A DNA stretch of 32,159 bases from Candidatus Pacearchaeota archaeon (GTDB lineage Archaea > Nanobdellota > Nanobdellia > Pacearchaeales > GW2011-AR1): the NCBI GenBank assembly GCA_018304165.1, contig JAGVWS010000026.1:1-32159 (forward strand). The letters run 5' to 3'. Position 1 is the stretch's first letter. Every line of letters begins with the position of its first letter. The position numbers and the translations under genes were made by a program. The notes below the pieces were generated by a model that was given only the letters and a program-made list of their open reading frames with translations, had not been told where the DNA came from and did no database searches. This document shows positions 16,560-26,813 of this stretch, one piece after another.

Positions 16560-18771
16560 ACAGCTTGGATTAAGGAGAGGAGATATTATTTCTGTTAAAG
16601 GAGAAAGGGAGACCGTTGCCATTGTTGACAGAGCTTATCCTGCAGACATAGGAGAGGGAATAATAAGAATTGACGGGATTATAAGAAAGAATTCCAAGAC
16701 AAGCATAGGAGAAACTGTTGGGGTTGGAAAAGCTGCAGTCAAGGAAGCCAAGAAAATAACTATTGCTCCGGCGCAGAAAAATATAATGGTTCAGGGAGAT
16801 CCTCAGGGGATTAAAGCAAGCCTGCTAGGAAGGGCTGTAGTGAAGGGAGACGTGCTAATGCTTGGAGGGGCGAGAAGGAGAAGGGATTTAATGAGTGAGT
16901 TTGATGAATTGCCTGGAATCTTCGGAGACTTGATGGATCAGATGGGAATGCCCGGATTAGGATTTGGCGGGGTAAGCCAGATAAGGTTCATGGTTGTTTC
17001 TACATCTCCTAACCAGCCGTGCATAATAACTGAAAATACAGAATTAACTCTTTCAAGCAAGGCTGTTGAGTTGCAGGAGGAATCAGATAAGCCGCAAGTT
17101 ACTTACGAAGATATTGGAGGATTGACAGATGAAGTTAAGAAAATAAGGGAGATGGTTGAGCTTCCGCTGAAGCATCCGGAGATATTTGAGAAATTGGGAA
17201 TTGAGCCTCCAAAGGGAGTTCTTTTGCACGGGCCGCCTGGAACTGGAAAGACATTGCTTGCAAAGGCAGTTGCCCATGAGTCGGATGCAAATTTTGTTTT
17301 ATTAAATGGCCCGGAATGCATGAGTAAATTTTACGGCGAGTCAGAAAAAAATCTAAGAAGCAAGTTTGAAGAAGCAGAAAAAGGAGCGCCAAGCATAATA
17401 TTCATTGATGAAGTTGATGCAATTGCTCCAAAGAGGGAGGAAGCTTATGGCGAGGTGGAAAGAAGAGTTGTAAGCCAATTGCTGACTTTAATGGATGGCC
17501 TGAATGCACGGGGAAAAGTAGTTGTGATAGCTGCTACTAACAGGCCAAATGCTATTGATCCCGCATTGAGAAGGCCGGGGAGGTTTGACAGGGAGGTAGA
17601 AATTAATGTTCCTGACAAGGAAGGAAGGCTGGCCATACTGAAAATTCATACGAGAAATATGCCCCTCACGAAGGATGTTGACTTGAGTGAACTTGCCGGA
17701 ATAACTCATGGATTTGTCGGAGCAGACATATCCGCTCTTGCAAAGGAAGCTGCTATGTCTGTCTTGAGAAAAGTTCTTCCAAAATTAAATCTGAAAGAAG
17801 AAGATGAAATTCCTGAAGAGGTTTTAAAGGCATTGAGAGTAAGGAGACAGGACTTTATGGAAGCTCTTAAGATTGTAAGACCCAGCGCTATGAGAGAAGT
17901 TTTGGTGGAGACTCCTAATGTAACATGGGATGATGTTGGAGGACTTGACAATATAAAGCAGGAGCTTAAAGAAGCTGTGGAATGGCCCATAAAGAATCCG
18001 GAGAGTTTTAAGAGAATGGGGATAAGGCCTCCGAGGGGAATATTGTTATACGGTCCTCCGGGCACAGGAAAGACATTATTGGCGAGGGCAGTTGCCAAGG
18101 AAAGCGAGGCAAATTTCATACAAGTGAAAGGGCCTGAATTATTATCAATGTGGGTGGGAAAGTCAGAGGAGGGTGTCCGCAAGATATTTGAGAGAGCAAG
18201 ACAAGTAGCGCCGTGCATCATCTTCTTTGATGAGATTGATTCTCTTGCTTCGAGAAGAAGCGGAACAGAGTTCGGCGGAGGAAGGGTTACTGAACAAGTT
18301 CTGAACCAACTGCTTGCAGAGATGGACGGGATGGAAGAGCTGCAGGATGTTGTTATAATTGGAGCAACTAACAGGCCAGACATTCTTGATCCCGCTATTT
18401 TGAGGCCAGGGAGATTTGACAGGCTGTTGTTAGTGGTTCCGCCGACGAAAGCTGGGAGAAGAAAGATATTTGAAATTCACACCAAGAATATGCCTCTTAC
18501 AAAGGATGTAAATATTGACTATTTGGCTGAGGAAACAGAAGGATATGTAGGGGCAGATGTTGAGAGCTTGTGCAGGGAGGCGGCAATGCTGAGCTTGAGA
18601 GAGGACATGAATGCCAAGGAAGTTTCCATGGAGCATTTTGAAGCGGCAATGAAGAAAGTAAGGCCGAGCGTAAGCAAACAAGCAGCTGAAAGATACGCGA
18701 AGATAGAAGAAGAGTACCTGAAGAATGCCAAAGCAGCCCTCGCGCCGGAGATAAAGAGTTATCTGGGATGA
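16552..18771 (+). CDS. cdc48: Cdc48/VAT-family AAA+ ATPase; N-terminal ~30 residues and start codon missing or frameshifted
   Basis: Two AAA domains ([54 protein letters not shown]). The frame upstream of ATG 16786 encodes [76 protein letters not shown], i.e. Cdc48 N-domain. Confidence 0.93.
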   Translation, partial: KSKQLGLRRGDIISVKGERETVAIVDRAYPADIGEGIIRIDGIIRKNSKTSIGETVGVGKAAVKEAKKITIAPAQKNIMVQGDPQGIKASLLGRAVVKGDVLMLGGARRRRDLMSEFDELPGIFGDLMDQMGMPGLGFGGVSQIRFMVVSTSPNQPCIITENTELTLSSKAVELQEESDKPQVTYEDIGGLTDEVKKIREMVELPLKHPEIFEKLGIEPPKGVLLHGPPGTGKTLLAKAVAHESDANFVLLNGPECMSKFYGESEKNLRSKFEEAEKGAPSIIFIDEVDAIAPKREEAYGEVERRVVSQLLTLMDGLNARGKVVVIAATNRPNAIDPALRRPGRFDREVEINVPDKEGRLAILKIHTRNMPLTKDVDLSELAGITHGFVGADISALAKEAAMSVLRKVLPKLNLKEEDEIPEEVLKALRVRRQDFMEALKIVRPSAMREVLVETPNVTWDDVGGLDNIKQELKEAVEWPIKNPESFKRMGIRPPRGILLYGPPGTGKTLLARAVAKESEANFIQVKGPELLSMWVGKSEEGVRKIFERARQVAPCIIFFDEIDSLASRRSGTEFGGGRVTEQVLNQLLAEMDGMEELQDVVIIGATNRPDILDPAILRPGRFDRLLLVVPPTKAGRRKIFEIHTKNMPLTKDVNIDYLAEETEGYVGADVESLCREAAMLSLREDMNAKEVSMEHFEAAMKKVRPSVSKQAAERYAKIEEEYLKNAKAALAPEIKSYLG

Positions 18772-18811
18772 GAAAGGAAACATTTTTATTCTGTTGTTAT
18801 TATAATAATTA

Positions 18812-19498
18812 ATGCAGATAGACTTTTATGAACATTACAAGAAAAAAGGAACATTAAAGCTTGACAAGGAATCTTTTAGAGATGATTTAGCTATAGATGA
18901 GCCTTATATTAAATTAGTAAAAAAGTATCTTAATAACTCTGGAAGAATATTAGAATGTGGTTGCTGTCCGGCGAGAACTGCATTATCATTAGCTTTTAAT
19001 GGTTTTCAGGTAACTGCTGTGGATTATAATGATAAGATATTGGGAGTAGCAAAAGAGAATGCGATTAATTTAGGGCTTGATGACAAAATTATCTTTATTT
19101 TAATGGACTTCTTTAATATTGAAAGAGAATTTGAAAAAAACTCTTTTGATTGCATAACTCATCAAGGAGTCATAGAACATTATAATGAAGAAGAAATTAA
19201 GAGAATATTAAAATTACAAATAAATATTGCACCACTAATAATATTTTCAGTGCCAATAAAGACAGAATTTAACGCAAAAGAATATTTCAAAGACTCAATG
19301 TATCGCAACTTGTGGACTGAAAAATACTGGCTGGAAGATGTTCTAAAAGACTTTTATGTAATGGATTTTAAAGTTGTAAGACAAAGGTCCGATAACCTTA
19401 TAGTTGTAATTGAAAAATTTAGCAAAGAAGTTATTGAGCAAATAAGAGAGAGTGAATCTAATAAGAACAAGGGAAAATTTAAAGAATTTATATACTAA
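18812..19498 (+). CDS. Class I SAM-dependent methyltransferase
   Basis: ILECGCCPARTALSLAFNGFQVTAVDYNDKIL ... FDCITHQGVIEHYNEEE. Confidence 0.85.
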   Translation: MQIDFYEHYKKKGTLKLDKESFRDDLAIDEPYIKLVKKYLNNSGRILECGCCPARTALSLAFNGFQVTAVDYNDKILGVAKENAINLGLDDKIIFILMDFFNIEREFEKNSFDCITHQGVIEHYNEEEIKRILKLQINIAPLIIFSVPIKTEFNAKEYFKDSMYRNLWTEKYWLEDVLKDFYVMDFKVVRQRSDNLIVVIEKFSKEVIEQIRESESNKNKGKFKEFIY

Positions 19499-19503
19499 TT
19501 TTC

Positions 19504-20403
19504 TTAAACCCTAAAATCCTCCGTCAGCACTTCGGTCCTGTCTTTTAAAATCAGCAGCGTGTTTTCGCTTTGGGCGACGGGCTCGCGGGATTTTTCAATG
19601 AGCTGAGGATACTGGTAGAGTATTCCTGCTTTTTCCATCAGGCTTAGCGAGAGCAATGCTTTCGTGCCGAATTTCCTGACGAGCCACCGGCTCGCGAAAG
19701 GCATTGTCCTGAATTCCTGCTCGATAAAAACTATGATCTCTCTTGCTAAACTGTCACGGATTGCCTTTCTCTGAATGAACCTGTAAATGCCGGAAGGCTT
19801 TCCTTCGTAGACAATTCCCGAGCCGGTTGTTGCAAAAGGCTCAATGGCGTAGCCGGATTCAACCATTTCTTCATTGCTGCCATTGTCGTAATTTGGAACT
19901 GTCTGGCCAGCGTGGACAACATACTTGTTAACCTGATGCCCGCATAAGTTCTTTATCGGAGAGAATCCATACTTCCCAATCTCCTTGTGAATTGCTCTTC
20001 CAACTTCTCCGAGAGTTATTCCTAATTTAGCAGCGTGCATTGCTGCCTCAAGCCCATCGCGCGAAGCTTTGATTAGCATCTCGTTTGATTTGTCGTTTTC
20101 TAAATCTAAAGAGAAAGCGCTGTCAGCGATGGCGCCATTAATGCTTATGCCTATATCTACTTTGAGTAGTCCGCGAGCCAGTGTAGTATCATCGTGAGAG
20201 GGAGTGTAGTGGGCGGCAATCTCATTAATTGAGAGGTTGACAGGAAAGGCAGTCTTGGCTCCGAGTTCATGGAGTTTTGCTTCAATTTTTTCGGCGATTT
20301 CAAGAAGAGGAACGCCTTTTTTGATAATTGATTTTGCATATTCTTTAACCTGCTGGTGGATTTTGCCGGCTTTGCGCAAATCATTGATGTATTGCGAATC
20401 CAT
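19504..20403 (-). CDS. map: Methionine aminopeptidase, type II
   Basis: INEIAAHYTPSHDDTTLARGLLKVDIGISINGAIADSAFSLDL, CGHQVNKYVVHAGQTVPN, SGYAIEPFATTGSG. Confidence 0.92.
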   Translation of the reverse strand: MDSQYINDLRKAGKIHQQVKEYAKSIIKKGVPLLEIAEKIEAKLHELGAKTAFPVNLSINEIAAHYTPSHDDTTLARGLLKVDIGISINGAIADSAFSLDLENDKSNEMLIKASRDGLEAAMHAAKLGITLGEVGRAIHKEIGKYGFSPIKNLCGHQVNKYVVHAGQTVPNYDNGSNEEMVESGYAIEPFATTGSGIVYEGKPSGIYRFIQRKAIRDSLAREIIVFIEQEFRTMPFASRWLVRKFGTKALLSLSLMEKAGILYQYPQLIEKSREPVAQSENTLLILKDRTEVLTEDFRV

Positions 20404-20549
20404 GAATTTATATTAGAAACTAATGATTTAAATAGGTTTGCGAAAGTGAAGATATAATTAGCTGTTGACTTATGGATGATGGGTATTGCTATTAATTTTT
20501 CCAAGAATGATAATTGGCAACATTTAAATTATTCATTAATTTTAATAAT

Positions 20550-21245
20550 ATGATGAAAATCTCAAAATACCAGATATTCTTAATTATTTTGTTCATAGCA
20601 TTCTGGACATGGGCGGCTATAAATCCAAAGTATAGCGATGGATGGCTTCTTGAAAATTATCTGGTATTCCTCTTTGTTCCGCTTATTTTGATAGTCAGCA
20701 TTTACTTCAAATTATCAAACTTATCATATACGCTGATAACAATATTCATGATATTGCATGTAATCGGCTCGCACTATACTTATGCAGAAACGCCGTTTGG
20801 ATATATACTGCAGGATTGGTTTGGCTCTGCAAGAAATATGTATGACAGATTAGTGCATTTCTCGTTTGGTTTTCTAATAGCTTATCCAATAAGGGAGGTT
20901 TTTGTAAGATTGGGAAGGACTAAGGGATTATGGGGGTTTTATTTTCCGATAGAATTAACTCTTGGATTTTCAGCGCTTTATGAGATAATAGAATGGCTGA
21001 CCGTGCAGGCAACAAGCCCGGGAGCAGGATTAGCATTTTTGGGGGCGCAAGGGGATATATGGGACGCACAAAAAGACATGGCATTAGCAGGAATAGGCTC
21101 AGTAATAACAATGATAATAATAGCCGTAATTAACTTGATTTATAACAGGAATTTCAAAAGCGAGATAAAAGAAAGCTTACATATAGAAAAAGGGGACAGA
21201 CCATTAGGAGAGATAAAACTAAAAGAGTGGATGAAAAGAAGATAA
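20550..21245 (+). CDS. DUF2238/YjdF-like integral membrane protein
   Basis: MYDRLVHFSFGFLIAYPIREVFVR...LTLGFSALYEIIEWLT...GDIWDAQKDMALAGIGSVITMI. Confidence 0.8.
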   Translation: MMKISKYQIFLIILFIAFWTWAAINPKYSDGWLLENYLVFLFVPLILIVSIYFKLSNLSYTLITIFMILHVIGSHYTYAETPFGYILQDWFGSARNMYDRLVHFSFGFLIAYPIREVFVRLGRTKGLWGFYFPIELTLGFSALYEIIEWLTVQATSPGAGLAFLGAQGDIWDAQKDMALAGIGSVITMIIIAVINLIYNRNFKSEIKESLHIEKGDRPLGEIKLKEWMKRR

Positions 21246-21266
21246 TTATTAATTGAAAAGAAATTC

Positions 21267-21283
21267 CCACAGCTGTGCTGTGG
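21267..21283. other. Perfect 7-bp hairpin
   Basis: CCACAGC TGT GCTGTGG just after the gene ending at 21245. Confidence 0.7.
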
Positions 21284-21425
21284 CTGGGTAAAAACTATAT
21301 AGCCGATGATTCTACAATTAACTAGACATCAACTTAACTTATTTACAGCTGTCATCAACATTAACCACGTTTATCAAAGCTGATTAAAGATAATTACTGA
21401 AATTTATCGCTAAATTATTATCTAT

Positions 21426-21476
21426 GAAGCCACGCAGCTCTGCTGCCGAGTGAGCGAAGCGAACGGTGGGAGCTTC
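21426..21476 (-). other. GC-rich structured element overlapping the 3' end of the GNAT-like gene
   Basis: GAAGC...GCTTC closing stem enclosing GCAGC-TCT-GCTGC hairpin and CGAGTGAGCGAAGCGAACG; GC-rich against an AT-rich background. Confidence 0.6.
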
Positions 21477-22020
21477 ACTCAATTCTTTTTTCTAATTTTA
21501 AGTTAAGAATTTTCGCAACTTTATCAGCAACCAATTTACCTTCATTACTATAAGCCCAATAAAAGAGAATTGGCTTAACATTCTTTTTACCAATTAACTT
21601 CCTAATACTTTTAACAAAACCATTTGATGATAAACCTCTCCTTCTATAATTCTTATCAATAATTGCAGAGCATAAATAAATAGCGCTGAAATTATCTAAT
21701 GTGACTTTTCTGTTTTTAACGGCGAGCCATAAATCATTCTCATTTATTTCTTTATTGATAAAATTATCCATTAATTCTCTTGTTGAAGGAATAATCAGAG
21801 TAAAGCCAATAAAATTATCGTCATCCCTGATAATATTCATGCATTCTGGCAGATTGTTCATTACGAAAACGCTATCTTCTTCTGTGGGATGCCATTGATT
21901 CTTATCGGTTGAAGTACCAAATTCTTTGATTGCTATTTTCCTAGTAAACTCATAATCCTTAATGCTCTGCTTTCCTGTATCTGTTGAATAAGTTATCATT
22001 TTGCTTGTTCTACTCCTCAA
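21475..22020 (-). CDS. GNAT-like acetyltransferase
   Basis: SAIYLCSAIIDKNYRRRGLSSNGFVKSIRKL motif-A-like region. Confidence 0.6.
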   Translation of the reverse strand: MRSRTSKMITYSTDTGKQSIKDYEFTRKIAIKEFGTSTDKNQWHPTEEDSVFVMNNLPECMNIIRDDDNFIGFTLIIPSTRELMDNFINKEINENDLWLAVKNRKVTLDNFSAIYLCSAIIDKNYRRRGLSSNGFVKSIRKLIGKKNVKPILFYWAYSNEGKLVADKVAKILNLKLEKRIE

Positions 22021-22502
22021 CCTTTCAATCTCCTCTCTTTAGGAACAAAGTTTCTAATCCTTCCGTCGTTTCCGAGCTTTCCGCAGCCGATGAGCTCATT
22101 ATCTGACTTTAAAACAATGAAGCCTTTAATGTTATTATATCCGGCTTCCTGTTCTTTGTTGAGGAGAACATCATGGCCTTTCAGCCACTCAAGTTCCTGT
22201 TCAGGGTCAATATTGATAATGTTTTTTGTAATCTGGCCTCTAAGAATATTAACCGCATCATGAGAGAGGCGGATGCCATCTTTCTCTATTTTAAGGAGAT
22301 AGAAGCCGGAAATCTCGATGTGAACGATTGAGCCAAGAAGATCAAGATTGTCGGGGGAAATATCAGCAGTCAATAAACGAACCTTGTCCTGACCAAGAGT
22401 GAGAAGAGTTCCATTAACCTTAGTGATGCCGAATTGCTCGTTAAGCTTCTTGAGCAGTTCTTTCCTATCATTATCTCCGAGAATTTTAAAATGAGTTGTC
22501 AT
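22017..22502 (-). CDS. PUA-domain RNA-binding protein (NIP7-like)
   Basis: SPDNLDLLGSIVHIEISGFYLLKIEKDGIRLSHDAVNILRG ... NNIKGFIVLKSDNELIGCGKLGNDGRIRNFVPKERRLK; overlaps its neighbours by 4 nt. Confidence 0.75.
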   Translation of the reverse strand: MTTHFKILGDNDRKELLKKLNEQFGITKVNGTLLTLGQDKVRLLTADISPDNLDLLGSIVHIEISGFYLLKIEKDGIRLSHDAVNILRGQITKNIINIDPEQELEWLKGHDVLLNKEQEAGYNNIKGFIVLKSDNELIGCGKLGNDGRIRNFVPKERRLKG

Positions 22503-23485
22503 TTTATTTTATCACTAAGCTTTTTAATTTTGCATAAGAAGAAACCTTCAGTATCATTGTCTTGGGGGTAAATCCTGCAAGCCATTGACAGACGCTTATC
22601 ATAGGTTTTATTATTCCAATTTGTTATTCCTTTTCTAACTTTAATTGGCAGATTGATTGTGATGATATCGGCGTCATACTTGTTTAACAAATAATCTATG
22701 ACTTCTTCATTCTCTTCAGGAGAATGAGTGCATGTTGAATAAATCATCTCTCCGCCAATCTTTAATATGCTGAAAGCGGACTCAATGAGTTTTTTTTGTT
22801 TTCTTGAAAGGCTTTCAATGAGCTTCATGCTCCAGTCAATGGCTGCCCTTGGAGAGCTTCTTAGAGTACCTTCTCCGGAGCACGGAGAGTCAAGAAGAAT
22901 TTTATCAAAGCGCAGGTTAGATTTCTCCAGAAGTTTTTTGCAGAATAGAGAGCCTTCCTCACAGGAAATAATAGTGTTGGAAACGCCCGCCCTTTCACAA
23001 TTAGCTGCAAGAATGCGGGTGCGGCCAGGGGAGGAATCATTAGCAATAATTAATCCTTTATTATTCATCATTGCTGCGGCCTGCGTTGTCTTTGAGCCCG
23101 GAGCAGCACATAAATCGAGGAAGGCATTATTTTCGCATGGCTGAAGAGCAAGGAGAGGCATCATGCTGGATATCTCCTGGACATAATAATATCCGAGGAG
23201 ATGCTCCCTGCTCCGGCCTAACTCGCCTGGAGCGAGTATTGACTCAATCAGCATTATTTCCTTAAAGTCTTTATAAAGCTGAGAGACTTTCCAGCCTCTT
23301 GCTATTAATTTAGACAGTAATTCGTCAGGAGAAATTTTTAGAGTGTTACAACGAATATAATTAAGAGGATTACAATAAATTGACTCAAGAAATTTAGAAT
23401 AATCATCATTTCCATTTAAAAGATTTTTTATGCGCTCCACAAATTTTTCTTTCAAAACAGGAGCGCGACGAATGTAGCCGGCCAT
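22499..23485 (-). CDS. NOL1/NOP2/Sun-family RNA m5C methyltransferase
   Basis: YYVQEISSMMPLLAL, FLDLCAAPGSKTTQAAAMM, LLDSPCSGEGTLRSSP, MIYSTCTHSPEENEEVIDYLL. Confidence 0.93.
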   Translation of the reverse strand: MAGYIRRAPVLKEKFVERIKNLLNGNDDYSKFLESIYCNPLNYIRCNTLKISPDELLSKLIARGWKVSQLYKDFKEIMLIESILAPGELGRSREHLLGYYYVQEISSMMPLLALQPCENNAFLDLCAAPGSKTTQAAAMMNNKGLIIANDSSPGRTRILAANCERAGVSNTIISCEEGSLFCKKLLEKSNLRFDKILLDSPCSGEGTLRSSPRAAIDWSMKLIESLSRKQKKLIESAFSILKIGGEMIYSTCTHSPEENEEVIDYLLNKYDADIITINLPIKVRKGITNWNNKTYDKRLSMACRIYPQDNDTEGFFLCKIKKLSDKIK

Positions 23486-23487
23486 GT

Positions 23488-23820
23488 TTAATGATAACCA
23501 AATCTCCTTTCATAGTCTTTATGATTAAAATATTCAACTATCATCAAGAGCATACTTTGGTCTTTAGTAGTTATAGAATAAACTAGCCTCCAAGCATTAG
23601 CTAGGGGATACCACCAGAGATTATCTATTCCATAGTCCTTAATATAAATCTTTGGAATAAGATATTTATGTATTCTTTCTCCGCAAAATGCATTTTCTTT
23701 AAAATCTTCTATTGCTTTTCTCAGTGACTTTTTCAACCAATTATTATCTTGTAGTTTATTAAAACTTTCTTCCAGAAAATCGTTTATGAAAATAACTTTA
23801 TCTGGCTTCTTTACGAACAT
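23488..23820 (-). CDS. Putative RelE/YoeB-like toxin
   Basis: LWWYPLANAWRLVYSITTKDQSMLLMIVEYFNHKDYERRFGYH matches the C-terminal pattern of RelE-superfamily toxins. Confidence 0.55.
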   Translation of the reverse strand: MFVKKPDKVIFINDFLEESFNKLQDNNWLKKSLRKAIEDFKENAFCGERIHKYLIPKIYIKDYGIDNLWWYPLANAWRLVYSITTKDQSMLLMIVEYFNHKDYERRFGYH

Positions 23821-23825
23821 AATGC

Positions 23826-24155
23826 TTAGTATGCCTTTCTATTTTTAAACTTCTCGTATACTTCAGGGCTCCAGATATAGACTACGTAGCCATTCTTATC
23901 AATTCCAATCTTGTTATTATCCCAAAGATAATGAAGTATCACATTAAAAGTGCCCCACATAACCTTTTTAGGGATTTTATTGAATAATTCTGTCTTCTTG
24001 AATTCTCCATTGTGAGCTCTAATAAATCGCTCGACCATCATAACCGTTTCAAGAGTAGGACTGCGAGTAATTATATTCTTAATATTGAATTTTGGCGAAT
24101 TTTGAAGTTCCATTTTTATAAATCTTAAGTATTTATCTACTGATAATATTATCAA
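23826..24155 (-). CDS. Putative winged-HTH antitoxin partner
   Basis: MVERFIRAHNGEFKKTELFNKIPKKVMWGTFNVILHYLWDNNKIGIDKNGYVVYIWSP; 5 bp upstream of the toxin-like ORF. Confidence 0.5.
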   Translation of the reverse strand: MIILSVDKYLRFIKMELQNSPKFNIKNIITRSPTLETVMMVERFIRAHNGEFKKTELFNKIPKKVMWGTFNVILHYLWDNNKIGIDKNGYVVYIWSPEVYEKFKNRKAY

Positions 24156-24201
24156 GTGATATATTTAAATGTTTCTAAATAGGTTGTTTCTTTAGCAATC
24201 A

Positions 24202-26700
24202 TCAAAACAGCCTCTTCTGGCTTTCTCCTTCAATAATATCCTTGGTTTCAATGCCGAAGACCTGGAATATGTTTTCTACGGCGGGAAGGACCTGGTTGTT
24301 TAAGTAGTAACTTATGTCGTAGGGCTTGTTGTCGTCTATTAAGGCAACTCTGTTGCCTATTCTCTTGCTCCTGGAGTTTGGCTTCCCTTTCGCGTCTTTT
24401 TTGGGCTCGGAAATATAATATTCAATAAGCATTCCGACATCTACCGGAATTCCTTCTTTTAGCATTTTTTCTGCAGCTAAGACGTGAGGGCCTTTGGATT
24501 TATAGCCGGAGATGGGCTTTTTTAGCTGGGTTTTTATTATAATATCTTTGCTATCAATTTTTCTATCCTTTAATTTTTTAATAATTTCTTTAGTGTATTG
24601 CAAAGCATTTATTTCATTTCCTTCATTTAATATCTTTCTTAGAACCCCGTTCTGGAGATTGCGGGCTAACTTACACCAGTCCCTTCTCACAGTTTCAAAG
24701 CCGCGTATTTTTAATTTTCCATTTTCATTAATAAGGGCATATTTTTTCTTTGCTCCGACTTCACCGCTTCTTGTGGTCACCCATAATCCGCGCATGTAGA
24801 AGTCCTCTAAATCAAGCTCCATGATGCCTGGAAGTTCAGAATTAAGCTCTTTGAGAAAATGAAAAGTTTCTTGTGCAGTATATCTTTTGTTAGTCTTTTT
24901 GTTTTGATTTACAAAGATTAAGCTGTCTGTATCTATGTAGATTACCTCTCTTCCTGATTTTTTTATCTTTTCCAAAGTTTCCTTAATGAATTTTCTGCTT
25001 ATAGCTGTAGCAGAAGCACTCGCCTGAGGGCAGTAATATCTGGCGCCAAAAAAACCTTGATAGCCATAAGCAGCATTAGCAATAAGTTTGAAAGCATTAC
25101 TCCTTGCCTTAACAATAGGATCAGGATTCTTCTTAAAAACTTCCTTGTATTCTTTTCTCTTAACAATGATTTCTTCTAAAAGTTCAGGAAAGAAACCTTT
25201 AGTGGGAGTAAAATAAAACTCTTTATTACCTGTATCCACAATAATGCAACTCTTGAGTTTTTTTTCAAGAATAGTGGATCTGGACAAGTTAAAAGTAGCA
25301 ATGATGCTTGGCCAAAAAGAAGTAAAATCAAAAACAACGACGTTTTCATATAAGCCCGGCTTGGGCTGGAGAACAAAAGCGCCCTCATATTTTTCACGGT
25401 CTCTTCTTTCGCCGATTTCATCATGGATTGGGCGTTTTTCAGCAATTTCATTGAACCTGTAAAGGTTGTGGAGGATGTAGTCTTCAACATGGGTAGACAT
25501 GCCATCGCGAGAAACATCAAATAAAGGCTTATGCATAATTCTAGAGAATTCCATCAGGTCAGGCCAAATTTTCTCAGCAAGCTTGTATGTGAGAGCAGAA
25601 TCCTGCAGGTTATAATGAAAAAACTTATTCCATTCGTCTTTAGAAAGCTTGCTAAAATGTTTAAATTCAAAATTAAGCTTTTTTTCGCTAAGAAGCTCGC
25701 CGGCAACTTCATTCAAAGAGAGAGTTTCGGACTGCAAGTACTGGGAATAATTAACATCAACAAATTTGTAAATATCGAGGTGAACAATGCCTTCAATTTT
25801 AGCAGATTGCCTTTTAGCGCCAGAAATTCTTGGCTGGGAAGAATCAAGGCCAATGGGCAATTTAACCTCCAGTTTTTTAGCCCTCTCCCTGATATAGGAC
25901 ATATCAAAATTATCAGAAAAATAACCTGTCAGGATGTCGGGGTCTTCAGTCTTAATATAATCGCAGAATTTTTCAAGCATGTCAGCCTCACTCTTGCAAT
26001 GCTCTACAAAATCAATATCATTTCCTTCTTTCTTCCAAGTCAAAACTTTGCGAAAATCCCCGCCGTAAAGAGAAATCATCAGTATTCTGCCCTTGCCAAT
26101 TTCCAGCTCATCAACCTCTATATCATAAGCAAGAATTTTGGGGCTGAAAAGCTCGTCACTTTTTTTATCTGATTCTTTAATGCTACCTACTTTGAGAACA
26201 AAATCAGCATTAATGGCAGAATCAATGCCTCCAAAATCGCCGGACTTATTAAGAACATCACCAGAAACTTTAAACCATTTTAATGGAATAACTTTACCGG
26301 ACATAATATAATGAGTGATAGTGCCAAGGTCATGCTCTCTTCTCTTTACAATCTCCTCAAAATCAATTTTGCCGGCAACAGACGGAGCATCTTTATAATT
26401 AGTGATGGAAATTTTAACGGCTTTAACATCCTGCCCAAGGAATTTTTTTTCGTGGAGTTCAGTTTTTAAGACATGGGTTGTGCGGGACTCTGAGTGCACT
26501 TTTATTTTTTCTATCTTCTCCATAACATGTTTTATCTGCTTTTCGCTTAGACCATCCTGAAGAATAGCCCAAAAGTAAGCATCAATTTTGTCAATCAGGC
26601 AGATTCTCCTGCCTTCCCTGCTCCTTCCGTAGATTTTAACATAATTCTCATCGTTAAAATCAAAAGCAGAATAATCAAGAGGGATGAATTCAATTTCCAT
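24202..26700 (-). CDS. polB: DNA polymerase family B
   Basis: Exo motif LAYDIEVDELE; FDFTSFWPSIIATFNLS; KLIANAAYGYQGF; VIYIDTDSLIF. Confidence 0.96.
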   Translation of the reverse strand: MEIEFIPLDYSAFDFNDENYVKIYGRSREGRRICLIDKIDAYFWAILQDGLSEKQIKHVMEKIEKIKVHSESRTTHVLKTELHEKKFLGQDVKAVKISITNYKDAPSVAGKIDFEEIVKRREHDLGTITHYIMSGKVIPLKWFKVSGDVLNKSGDFGGIDSAINADFVLKVGSIKESDKKSDELFSPKILAYDIEVDELEIGKGRILMISLYGGDFRKVLTWKKEGNDIDFVEHCKSEADMLEKFCDYIKTEDPDILTGYFSDNFDMSYIRERAKKLEVKLPIGLDSSQPRISGAKRQSAKIEGIVHLDIYKFVDVNYSQYLQSETLSLNEVAGELLSEKKLNFEFKHFSKLSKDEWNKFFHYNLQDSALTYKLAEKIWPDLMEFSRIMHKPLFDVSRDGMSTHVEDYILHNLYRFNEIAEKRPIHDEIGERRDREKYEGAFVLQPKPGLYENVVVFDFTSFWPSIIATFNLSRSTILEKKLKSCIIVDTGNKEFYFTPTKGFFPELLEEIIVKRKEYKEVFKKNPDPIVKARSNAFKLIANAAYGYQGFFGARYYCPQASASATAISRKFIKETLEKIKKSGREVIYIDTDSLIFVNQNKKTNKRYTAQETFHFLKELNSELPGIMELDLEDFYMRGLWVTTRSGEVGAKKKYALINENGKLKIRGFETVRRDWCKLARNLQNGVLRKILNEGNEINALQYTKEIIKKLKDRKIDSKDIIIKTQLKKPISGYKSKGPHVLAAEKMLKEGIPVDVGMLIEYYISEPKKDAKGKPNSRSKRIGNRVALIDDNKPYDISYYLNNQVLPAVENIFQVFGIETKDIIEGESQKRLF

Positions 26701-26813
26701 AAATAAGAGAATGGCCGGAGCTTTTTATACTTTAAAAATCCTGTAAGAGCTTTTGTTACTACTTATTAGTCATTTAAAGAAAGGTTTATAAATGCAGGAT
26801 TCCTACGCATAGT

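Noticed and set aside
17706-18383. 225-aa minus-strand ORF inside cdc48
   Set aside because: Antisense shadow ORF of the AAA+ ATPase; low-complexity serine-rich translation.
25531-26172. 213-aa plus-strand ORF inside polB
   Set aside because: Antisense to the exonuclease/N-terminal region of a clear family-B polymerase.
24202-26700. Intein in DNA polymerase B
   Set aside because: The 832-aa length and contiguous motifs leave no room for an intein.
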